Below are positions 1 to 7,504 of a stretch of DNA of 19,885 bases, one piece after another (the first letter of the stretch is position 1; the number at the start of each line of letters is the position of its first letter). The notes under the pieces are model-generated. The model ran no database searches. It saw nothing but the letters and a program-made list of their open reading frames with translations, and was not told the DNA's origin. The DNA lies in contig LT642388.1 in the NCBI GenBank assembly GCA_900128585.1, positions 1 through 19,885 of the forward strand, read 5' to 3'. The stretch is from Stramenopiles sp. TOSAG23-3 (Eukaryota > Sar). The position numbers and the translations under genes are program-made.

Positions 1-2
1 AC

Positions 3-968
3 AAAAAGACCCGAGGGATCATGATCACGTTCAATATTTTCAACACCAACTATTACTCGCTGACGTCCGTGAAAATATTTCTAGAATTCGGCCCAACCGG
101 GTACATAAGTAAAAACTTTGAAGTGGATACGATCTGGCTGTCTTTTTATGGGGACAAGGGCGGAGGCAACCCCGGCACGGCTGGCTTTTTGAAATGGGCA
201 GACGTTGTCATCTTCATGTACGTGCTCCTGACAGTCTACACCATGCTGTGGGAAATGGCACTGTGGGGGAATGGGTCGTACTTCGTGTGCGTGTGGAACG
301 TTGCCGACCTTATGTTGTGTTGTGGGATAACTTCCCAGCTCATCTACCAGCTCATCTACGACTTTCGAACCGCCCGCGAGGTTGACCTCAGTGTGCCCCA
401 CTTTGTCCACGTTGAGAGGCAGACACAAATGTACCGGCATGGGATCAATTTATCCGTGTTCAACATGGTTGTGGCGGCGGCCTGCTCGTTCAAACTCTTT
501 CAACGGAATCTTTCCGTGTCAAAAATTTGGCAGATCATAGAGTTTTCCGGGTCCATCTTTCTGTCGTATTTGTTCGTGTTTTTTGCCGTGTCATATGCTT
601 TCTTGATCGTCGCGCATTTTTCATTTGGCCCATCGGTCGAACATTTCAGCACCATCATGAGCACTGTAAATTCGTTGCTTGTTATGCTCACGGGACAATT
701 GGATTACATCAAGATACGCCTTGCTGACGATGTCATGGCACCGTTGTTCTTTATTTCTTTCAACTTGTCGGTCAACTTTTTCCTCGCCTCTGTGTTCTTT
801 GCGCTGGTGAACGATTCGTATGCAGTTACAAACTTACACTTTGACGACCAGAAGTCACATTTCTGGAAGCATGTACTCGAAGCCCCCATTAAGGTCCTCA
901 AACGGAAATGGAAAAACCACGCTTTAAACAAGAGTAAAAAAGGCGGCGGCGGCAAAGAAACGATCTAA
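3..968 (+). CDS. PKD2: Polycystin (PKD2-like) cation channel, 5'-truncated
   Basis: This is the C-terminal part of a polycystin-family TRP-type cation channel. The frame is open to the left edge with no stop, so the true start lies upstream and the ATG at 21 is internal. The first 30-40 residues (ITFNIFNTNYYSLTSVKIF then LEFGPTGY) look like the end of the extracellular polycystin (TOP) domain. Transmembrane helices follow: FLKWADVVIFMYVLL, the VWNVADLML segment, GINLSVFNMVVAAA, and IFLSYLFVFFAVSYAFLIV. Next comes a pore helix and filter (FSTIMSTVNSLLVMLTGQLDY) and a last helix ending FFALVNDSYAV, equivalent to the family's FLAIINDTY. The tail is short and basic (KRKWKN, KKGGGGKETI), with no EF-hand or coiled coil. 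The filter has G-Q where animal PKD2 has G-D. Polycystins act in ciliary or plasma membranes, so a ciliary role is inferred from the family. Another PKD-superfamily channel is possible. Confidence 0.88.
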   Translation, partial: KKTRGIMITFNIFNTNYYSLTSVKIFLEFGPTGYISKNFEVDTIWLSFYGDKGGGNPGTAGFLKWADVVIFMYVLLTVYTMLWEMALWGNGSYFVCVWNVADLMLCCGITSQLIYQLIYDFRTAREVDLSVPHFVHVERQTQMYRHGINLSVFNMVVAAACSFKLFQRNLSVSKIWQIIEFSGSIFLSYLFVFFAVSYAFLIVAHFSFGPSVEHFSTIMSTVNSLLVMLTGQLDYIKIRLADDVMAPLFFISFNLSVNFFLASVFFALVNDSYAVTNLHFDDQKSHFWKHVLEAPIKVLKRKWKNHALNKSKKGGGGKETI

Positions 969-2029
969 TTTAAAACCGGGAGGAAGAGAGAAGTGTAGTG
1001 GTGTCGTGTTCGTCTATTCTAAATTATGTACCCTAACCCTAACTTCGTGATGTAGTATACCCTAACCCTAACCTCGTGATGTAATATACCCTAATTCTAT
1101 CTTTATTGTAACCGAAAGATATAATAAATTGTTGCATCATCGCTTCTTTCTGATCGGGGAATCTTCTTTCCTCCACAGAATATTTAAATTATTATATTTA
1201 CACAGAACAAAGAGCAAAATAAAAATAGTAACAGGATTCTAGCAGAGGCAAGAATAAAACCAAAACAAAGAATCGAACGATTGGAACACTTCTCCTAAAG
1301 AAGAAAGGAACGGAGAACGTTTCAGATGTTATTATATTATTTAGTATATAAATACAGTGGTAAATAATAAATGAATTTTTTATAATACAAAGTAATAAAA
1401 GTTTTGTTTAAGTTTTGTTCTTTCTTTGGATTCTTCTTCTTTTTTAAAAAAATGTGATAAATATACACTAGGGTATTAGTATGTAATGCAATGGTAAAGT
1501 AATCGACGACGTACAATCGTTTCAGACCATACGTCACCCTCGTATCTTACTAATTAAGGTTTATAAATATATATGATATTAAGAATTTCTCTTTATTAAT
1601 AGTAACATTTAAAATATTAATATTATTAATTACCTTAACAATTGTCTTCAATATTTCTAACAGAAGAAGAAGAACAAATTATGTTTCGAGATGAAGAACT
1701 ATTACGACAACAAAATTCAGAATAATAATTATTCACAATTAACATGCACACATCATCAAAAAGTAACAACTCAGAACATGTTTATTATTTTAAAAAAAGA
1801 ACAACAATAACTCGGAACACCCATAACCCATCATAACCCATACACCATCCTCGCATTCGCATCCGGTCACCCCAGGCGTACTACTAACTTACCTCTATAT
1901 CGTAAAAAGTTCGAATGAAAGGTAATGAAGATAGCGCCAAACGTACACAACAATTTGAAGCACTGCCCCCTCAATTCATTCATTGCGTAGAAAAATTTTC
2001 CACCGTCGCTTCGGCGCAACACTCAAGAA
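969..2029. other. AT-rich spacer, no gene seen
   Basis: Apart from the telomere-like repeat, this 1.06-kb spacer between two same-strand genes is AT-rich with A and T runs. Short open frames here have no conserved look and no GC-rich third positions. The last 150 nt is GC-richer and probably holds the promoter and 5' leader of the sideroflexin gene. A branch-point-like TACTAAC occurs near 1880, but no matching donor and acceptor pair is convincing. Confidence 0.6.
1029..1099. repeat. 29-nt tandem repeat with telomere-like CCCTAA units
   Basis: Two full 29-nt units (1029-1057 and 1058-1086) and the start of a third (from 1087) lie 60 nt after the polycystin stop. Each full unit begins TACCCTAACCCTAAC and ends with CGTGATGTA plus RTA. 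The units differ at about two positions. The core is two copies of CCCTAA, the complement of the TTAGGG telomere repeat. It is short and interstitial, and probably lies in the 3' UTR or flank of the channel gene. Confidence 0.8.
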
Positions 2030-3103
2030 ATGGCGTCGCTTGCAAAAGGTCTAGCCCCCGCAGCGAGTGCAGTGGTCGCTGGGACGGGCCTCGTTGGTTT
2101 AGTTGCGAGCTATATATCGGACAACGCTGCAGTGCCAAAATTTTCCTTAGACACAGAGCGATTTGATCAATCCACATTTTTGGGAAGAGTTAAAAGGTTT
2201 ATGGTGGCTTCGAATCCTTCAACCCTGTTTGTAAGCGACGAAGAAGCGTTGGCAGCGCGAGGCTTGCTTCAAAAATATGCTAGAGGAGAGGCCGAAGGCA
2301 TAGATGATAAGACGCTTTGGAAGGCCCGTGAACTTCGCGATACGTGCTTTGGAAGTGAACCAGACTCGGAGGATGCTGAAATAGTGCCAAGACCTTTTCG
2401 AATGACTGGGTACGTTCCTTTCAATGGACCTATTATAGTTGCGATGACACTCGCCCAGTCGTCCCCGGCAATAATTGGCTGGCACATCGTGAACCAAACC
2501 CAGAACGCCCTGGTCAACTATCACAACCGGAACCGTAGCGCTCCGTTTTCCATGCGTGATCTCATCAGCAGTTACGCGATTGCGGTATCCGCATCAGTCG
2601 GCGTTGCATTTGGTCTCAGTTTTATTATTAAGAGAAAATGTCCGCCGGAAAAGGTGGCGCAATTGCTGCGTTTCGTTGCCTTCCCCTCGTGCGTGGTGGC
2701 CTCCTCTGCAAATTGTTACATAATGCGGAGTCCGGAGATCAAGGGTGGTTGGCAATTGAGGGACAAAAGTGGGAATGTTGCTGCAGGCGGCGAACACTCA
2801 AGGATAGTTGCAAAACAGGGCGTTTATCAAACCGCTGCCACTCGTGCCCTCTTGCAAATCCCTTCCATTTTACTCCCCGTTTTGTTTACAGCAATACCAG
2901 CCGTGTCCACGCTGATTGCGGTAAACCCGGTCCTGAACCTACCGATCACAACGTTTGTGTGCCTCAGCTGCTTTGGCATAGGGCTGCCGCTCAGTCTGTC
3001 CGCTTTTCCTCAAATAGTCGCAATTAGCCCAGCGAAACTAGAAACCAATTTTCGATCGTATTATGGCGACGATGAACTTTTGTTTTACAACCGAGGACTT
3101 TAA
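2030..3103 (+). CDS. SFXN: Sideroflexin (mitochondrial amino-acid carrier family)
   Basis: Encodes 357 aa of the sideroflexin/tricarboxylate carrier family. These are multi-pass proteins of the inner mitochondrial membrane, and SFXN1-type members import serine for one-carbon metabolism. Family signatures are clear: FNGP (131-134), the hallmark NQTQNALVNYHNRN (155-168), the RSPEIKGGWQLRDKSGN stretch (233-249), and hydrophobic segments near 176-200, 213-231, 272-298 and 306-330. The N-terminal DTERFDQSTFLGRVKRF matches the usual cytosolic or matrix start of the family. About 35 residues precede it, including a hydrophobic stretch (15-29) that animal members generally lack; it may be a targeting or extra membrane element. 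The start sits in a good context (AAGAAATGG). No intron is needed. The exact substrate cannot be told from sequence. It is a single gene with no functional link to its neighbours. Confidence 0.93.
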   Translation: MASLAKGLAPAASAVVAGTGLVGLVASYISDNAAVPKFSLDTERFDQSTFLGRVKRFMVASNPSTLFVSDEEALAARGLLQKYARGEAEGIDDKTLWKARELRDTCFGSEPDSEDAEIVPRPFRMTGYVPFNGPIIVAMTLAQSSPAIIGWHIVNQTQNALVNYHNRNRSAPFSMRDLISSYAIAVSASVGVAFGLSFIIKRKCPPEKVAQLLRFVAFPSCVVASSANCYIMRSPEIKGGWQLRDKSGNVAAGGEHSRIVAKQGVYQTAATRALLQIPSILLPVLFTAIPAVSTLIAVNPVLNLPITTFVCLSCFGIGLPLSLSAFPQIVAISPAKLETNFRSYYGDDELLFYNRGL

Positions 3104-3652
3104 TCTCGAGTCAATATATAATCTTAAAATTTTAAGAGTACGTTCGAGTAGATCTGAGCTATTTACATTTGATCCACTTTCTTCGTATCATACTTTTTTT
3201 TAGTGTTTATATAGCTATATAATAGACGACTAATACGCTCCTCGTAATGTACAATGAAATGCATTTTAATACCTGGTAATAAAATGTGGTAATCTCCCTT
3301 ATTAGTTAAGGAATTACAAACAGTTTTAGAGGAAAAAAGTGACTCTCAAAATGCAAATTGTCTTGTTGTTGGTACCGGTACATATTTTCAGTGTATTAAA
3401 ACCGGCACAGCAGTATTTATTGGATATTTGGTATTAGTACGCGAGATGATGATGACGAAGAAAAGAGGTAATAATAAAGTAATAATAATTAACAGTTTTA
3501 ATAATATATATACACAACACTACTACGAAGGCCATCTCTTCGCTTCTTCTTCACGTAGTTCAACTGATACGTTTGTCAAACACTTTGTGTTCACATAATA
3601 AAAATTATAGTTCAAGTTAAACACCCCAAATTCATACAAATCATAAAAACGC
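3104..3652. other. AT-rich spacer between same-strand genes
   Basis: Low-complexity AT-rich DNA carrying the sideroflexin 3' flank and the upstream region of the small tail-anchored gene. A GGTACCGGTAC word lies near 3370. I see no RNA gene and no credible coding segment. Confidence 0.55.
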
Positions 3653-3940
3653 ATGTCAAATGAAGCAGATACTTTGAAAGGCCATCGGCATTTGTGGAAT
3701 GATATTATGAAAGGCAAAGAAGCATATGAGACAGCTAAACAGGACGTAGAGTGGGGACGAAACTATTTAGCGGGTACCCCGCCACCGTCTCCGCACAGAA
3801 ACGCCAACGAGTCTAAAATTAATATAGGCAAACCGCCCGAAAATGAGAAAGGGAGCATGGGGGAGAATCCGTTGATTCTTGGTGTTTCTATCGGCGTGCT
3901 TTTTGTTGCCGTTTTACTTGTTTACAATCAGCGGGCATGA
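3653..3940 (+). CDS. Small tail-anchored membrane protein, function unknown
   Basis: A 95-aa protein that I do not recognise. It starts at an ATG (MSNEADTLKG). Its first 40 residues are polar and helix-prone with many charges. They are followed by a proline/asparagine-rich linker (TPPPSPHRN and the GKPPENEKG segment). It ends with one strongly hydrophobic helix, NPLILGVSIGVLFVAVLLVY (about 72-91), and only four residues after it (NQRA). A single C-terminal helix with a tiny tail is the layout of tail-anchored proteins inserted after translation into ER or mitochondrial outer membrane, with the N-terminus in the cytosol. This is inferred from topology only. The frame has coding-like codon use and a clear ATG-to-TGA span. 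The gene lies 549 nt after sideroflexin and converges on the zuotin gene. Confidence 0.68.
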   Translation: MSNEADTLKGHRHLWNDIMKGKEAYETAKQDVEWGRNYLAGTPPPSPHRNANESKINIGKPPENEKGSMGENPLILGVSIGVLFVAVLLVYNQRA

Positions 3941-4035
3941 CGGCGTAACTTATATTGATAAATTATCATATGTTTACTAAGAAGTATTTATAAATATGCA
4001 TAAGATACAAACTTAAACTGCCCACCATTTTATAA

Positions 4036-4176
4036 TTCGGAAAAACAAAGTGGGAGAAGCTGGAAGACCGCGTCATCACACTCACCGGGGCACTCAATTA
4101 ATTCGTAAAATTATTTGAATTTACCCCCGGCGTCCAGGAGAAAATCATAGACATACAAGAACACCCTTTAATTTAA
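4036..4176 (+). pseudogene. Coding-like relic or unannotated exon, one internal stop
   Basis: In an otherwise AT-rich spacer, one + frame reads as protein on both sides of a single in-frame TAA (4099-4101). Before it is WEKLEDRVITLTGALN with GC-rich third positions (4051-4098). After it, in the same frame, is FVKLFEFTPGVQEKIID and on to a TAA at 4174. No start codon is visible and the frame is closed by TAA at 4033. It could be a decayed gene fragment or an exon whose partners I cannot see. I do not recognise the family. The 45 codons with uninterrupted frame on each side are suggestive but not proof. Confidence 0.35.
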
Positions 4177-4266
4177 ATTGAAAATTTTAAACGCCTGCAT
4201 CATTTTGTTTTAATCACATGTGTTATTAAAAGGTTGGAACTGAAATAGTAATTGATTAAAAACAAG

Positions 4267-4282
4267 AAAATTGGCTGTTATT
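4267..4282 (+). repeat. Convergent-spacer motif, copy 1
   Basis: AAAATTGGCTGTTATT on the + strand, preceded by the A-rich TTAAAAACAAG. It lies 327 nt after the stop of the tail-anchored gene and 195 nt from the stop of the converging zuotin gene. Identical 16-mers occur at 9363-9378 (+) and 16753-16768 (-). Confidence 0.8.
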
Positions 4283-4476
4283 GATTTAAAATGAGAGTCT
4301 TAAAACATACTATATAATTTGTTTTTTAAAAACGGTACAATATTGATATGCTCGTTGTCTGTCTTGTAAATCGGCCAAGGGGTTGTTATCTGGAGATTCA
4401 TTTTGTTTTTTTTCGTGTAAAACTTAAAAAATAAAATTATTTGTTAACTTAGCTTCGCCGCGCAAAACTTTCTTCC

Positions 4477-6281
4477 TCACTTCTTCAAACTAGCGCGTAA
4501 AAAGTTGAACCTGGCCACACAGTTCTCGGGAGACTTTCCTTCGACACCTTCCGAGATTTTTTTCCAGCGCTCCTCCTGTGGCATTGTCCCGGAAGGGATT
4601 GCTCGCAAACCTGCCTCCAACTGTTTCTGCTGAGCCTCGCTCCAGGCAGAACTAGCCGATGACGCCGTTGACTGCGAAGCTGCTGCATTCTGCTGTTGCG
4701 AGGACCACTGCCTGTCCAGCTTTGTCAATTCAGTCGCTTTCTTGATGCATTCGTTGGCTTCTCGCACGATTGCTTTGTTGTCTGTCAGCTTATTCACCAC
4801 AGCGGCTATTTGTTCCCAACGCTTCAAAGAACCCGCAGGGAATTTCTTGGTGGCTTTGATTAAAAGTACCAGGTCTCCCTTCGACCACGGAGGCCCGGCA
4901 TTGCTCTTTTTGTTCGATAGGCGTTGCTCCGCGTCTTTTTTTCTGGCAGCTTCCCGCTTCGCGATTTTCTCTACCTCCGTCATATTCTTCTCCTCTGTTG
5001 TAGGAGATTGTTGGCAAATCAAGTTAGGGTATTTTGCATTTAAGCACACGTGTCTTATGAATTCCATTACTTACCGGCAATTTGGGCAGCAAGGTTGGAA
5101 CATTCAGCCATCGCGTCGCCCAACGTCGTTTCGTCCTCGGCTGCTGCAGTCAGCAATTGCCCGACGCGAAGCATGTCTTCTAGGCTTGCTTCCTCGGTGA
5201 TGGCTTGGAGGTCATCCATGGTGATGGACGCTAATTCGTGTTCCGCAAACTTCAAATAGGCAGCAGTGAGCTTCTTTCGGGCCTTCTTCAACTGTTTTTT
5301 CTGCTTCTGCCGTTTCTCACGCGCCAACTTCACAGCGAGCTTCGAGTCCTCTTTGGCCTTCTGCGCTGCAGCTTCTTCCTCCGCTTTCCTCTTCTCTTCC
5401 GCTTCTTTCGCGGCTTTCTCTGCCGCTATCTTGTTGCGGGCACTTTCTAGCTTTTTTTCCTTTATGGCTTTGTCGTGCGCAATCAAACGAGGGTCTTGCT
5501 TTTGCGTCAACTCAAAAAGACGTCTCAGCCGCCTGTACTCTTCCTTTTTTTTGCTTGCGCGAATGTTCTTGTTCTGTTGCTCCATCCAGCGCTTCTCATC
5601 GCGGCCATCTGCATTATCGATTTTATGCTCGTCGGCATTTTTGAAGTTGCGCCAGGATTCAAATGACCCCCAGAACTGATAAAAATCAATGACTTCCTGG
5701 ATCGGGGTGTTTTCATCACCAAGCATGGGCACAGGAGTGTTCTCACTAAAGCGCGCATTGCGCTCGAATACGGGTCCATACGTTTTGTAGAACGTAGATT
5801 TTTTCTTTATGGCTTTGGGTATGCTGTCGTCGAACTCGTAGAGGGAGTCGTACGAGCGCCGTTTCTCTGTGTTGATAAGGCACTGGTACGCTTCCTGAAT
5901 CTTCAAAAACATTGGATCTTCAACGGTGTCGCCATCAATCTTATTCCCATCATTCCGTTTGTCTGGGTGAAATTTCAAAATGCCCTGCTGATAGGCTTTC
6001 TTGATTTGGTAGTCGGTACTGTTCCACTCAGCTTTCAAACCTAAAGCTTTGTAGTAGTTGAAGACCGTTCTTCGAATAACTTTTCCCTTGTTTTTCCCGG
6101 TAGTTGGTCGATCCTCAACAAACCATTCGTCTAATTCGAACTCAAAGACTTCTTCCTCCACGGCGTTGTCACCGTTGCCGTCCGACGACGCGCCAGCGTC
6201 TGAACGCCCGAAGGCGGAGCGTACAAACGCCAAACCGACAGGTTCGACGTTTAGCTCAACGGGACTTGCTAGTTTTACCAT
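4477..6281 (-). CDS. DNAJC2: Zuotin/DNAJC2 ribosome-associated J-protein, two exons
   Basis: Two exons on the minus strand, 6281-5075 and 4994-4477, joined across an 80-nt GT-AG intron, give a 574-aa protein. The start has a strong context (GAAACATGG). Zuotin is the J-domain partner of Hsp70 in the ribosome-associated complex and helps nascent chains fold at the exit tunnel. The J domain spans about 75-150 with HPD at 105-107. The zuotin-homology region follows (FYKTYGPVFERNARFS, VIDFYQFWGSFESWRNF, then DEKRWMEQQNKNIRASKKKE). A long Lys/Glu/Ala-rich charged helix crosses the exon junction. The C-terminus carries two SANT/Myb-like repeats (PPWSKGDLVLLIKATKKFP and SAWSEAQQKQLEAGL), as in animal and plant DNAJC2 but not yeast Zuo1. 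Length is close to the family's roughly 570-620 aa. Without the intron, both halves would be miscalled as separate genes. Confidence 0.93.
4995..5074 (-). other. Spliceosomal intron of the zuotin gene (80 nt, phase 1)
   Basis: Read on the minus strand the intron runs from a GTAAGT donor (5074 downwards) to an ACAACAG acceptor (AG at 4996-4995), with a CCCTAACTTG branch-point-like word about 35 nt before the acceptor. Removal joins codon GCC-G to AG-GAG and keeps one frame (IAEEKNMTEV). Reading through instead meets a TAA at once, at 5069-5067. Confidence 0.9.
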
Positions 6282-7504
6282 GTTTCCGTGTCGTGCGCAA
6301 GGGGTAGGGCCTCTCTCTTTCTTGTGATATTTTTATTCAATTCAAATGAATGTTACTTTTGAATTGTTTCTTTTCCAAACTCCGTTGACCGCTTCGTTTA
6401 CTCGTATATATTTTACTGTCTCTTCCACTACATTGAGATGTGACCTTGCCTGTATTGCATATTATGAATTATAAAATACGATGATGGTTGGTTGTGTATC
6501 TGAGGAGGCGGTAAGGCACGGTAGTATACGCGGTAGAAGAGGAGTATTATTATTTTTTTTTTACTTTTTTTTTTTTTTTTTCTTCTCTTCTTCTTCTCTT
6601 CCTCTAAAAAAAATATAATTTCTTTGTTGTGTCGCTATATAAATAAATACGCAAAGGTGATGACTGACGGTCGGTACAAAATATAATTAGCTGCTGCTCT
6701 GAGCTCTGAATTGGATTTTGTGTTGTTGAATACAATGGTGTGACACAGTGTAGATTTTAATTTAATATTGGACAAGCGCCGAGGATTGAAATTCAGATGA
6801 GTATTTAGTTGTACTTATAATACTAATTAGAATACAGTTTGAAAAATAGTTAAAAGCGAATCTCCTCAGGCCACAATTTTTCTAGTTATTTACTTGACGC
6901 TCTGTTCCTATTCGATAAAATTATTGGTGAGAGAAAGGCTTCCATACTGAATACGTTGTCTAATTAAATAGAGCCGCCATCTATATTATAGTACTATACG
7001 TACGTATACTAAGTATTAAAAAATTGATTATTTAAGGATAATAATAATAATAAGGAATAATATACATTTGGAATGATGGTATCAAATTGGTTTTTTTGGG
7101 CATATTTCAGTGCTGTGATGAACTGTGACCTGTTTCTGTTTGGCTGTGTGCTGTGTGTAAAAGATGTGAGTGGTTTGGTAGGTAGTGCTGAAATTCTATA
7201 TACTATCTACTCTTATTAATAATAAAATAACAACTGTATGTTGTAGTACCGTATTATAATAGTAGTGGTAGTATATATTGAAGTAATTGTGCGAAGGAAC
7301 GGAAGAAGAATTGAAGAAAAGGGAAAAGAGATCGTCGTGACAGTTCCAATGAAGTGTGGTGCGTGATGTATTTTTATTCCCATCAATGTGTACGTATACA
7401 CCAAAGAGTTTCGTCTTTTCACATTTCAGGAAAGTCCTTCCAGGAAAGTCCTGCGTTTGAAACCCTCAATACCGATTGTACAACCAGGGACTCTTTGCAC
7501 AACG
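6282..7504. other. Divergent intergenic region (zuotin / ATP sulfurylase)
   Basis: A 1.2-kb AT-rich spacer between divergent genes, so it holds both promoters. A TATA-like CTATATAAATA lies at about 6634-6645 and a long polypyrimidine run at about 6550-6605. The last 150 nt contains a good acceptor-like TTTCACATTTCAG (ending 7429), so a 5' UTR intron of the ATP sulfurylase gene is possible. I could not fix the donor. No coding sequence is convincing. Confidence 0.5.
6551..6605 (+). repeat. Polypyrimidine tract with mirror symmetry
   Basis: About 55 nt of T runs followed by a C/T tract, with one interrupting A. Positions 6582-6601 form a perfect mirror repeat (CTTCTCTTCT followed by its reversal). 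Such tracts can adopt triplex (H-DNA) structure. Here it sits between divergent genes, about 270-325 nt upstream of zuotin. No function is shown. Confidence 0.6.

Noticed and set aside
1269-1285. tRNA T-loop-like GTTCGATTC on the minus strand
   Set aside because: The flanking bases cannot form the T-stem, and no acceptor stem, D-arm or anticodon arm is found nearby.
4083-4130. Hairpin CCGGGG / CCCCGG
   Set aside because: A six-pair stem with a roughly 35-nt AT loop is weak, and the sequence is better explained as coding-like relic.
5053-5067. ATG inside the zuotin intron as the start of a separate 196-aa gene
   Set aside because: Splicing at GTAAGT and ACAACAG joins the frames and gives a full DNAJC2 layout. 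The first codons after this ATG are intron sequence with a branch-point-like word.
5266-5679. 137-aa + strand frame opposite zuotin
   Set aside because: It is Ser/Phe/Cys-rich shadow of the Lys/Glu/Ala-rich zuotin helix on the other strand. The same applies to other long antisense frames over the helicase, ATP sulfurylase and kinase genes.
7388-7504. 39-codon extension of the ATP sulfurylase gene
   Set aside because: It begins at GTG, contains a splice-acceptor-like site, and the ATG at 7505 opens a plausible presequence.
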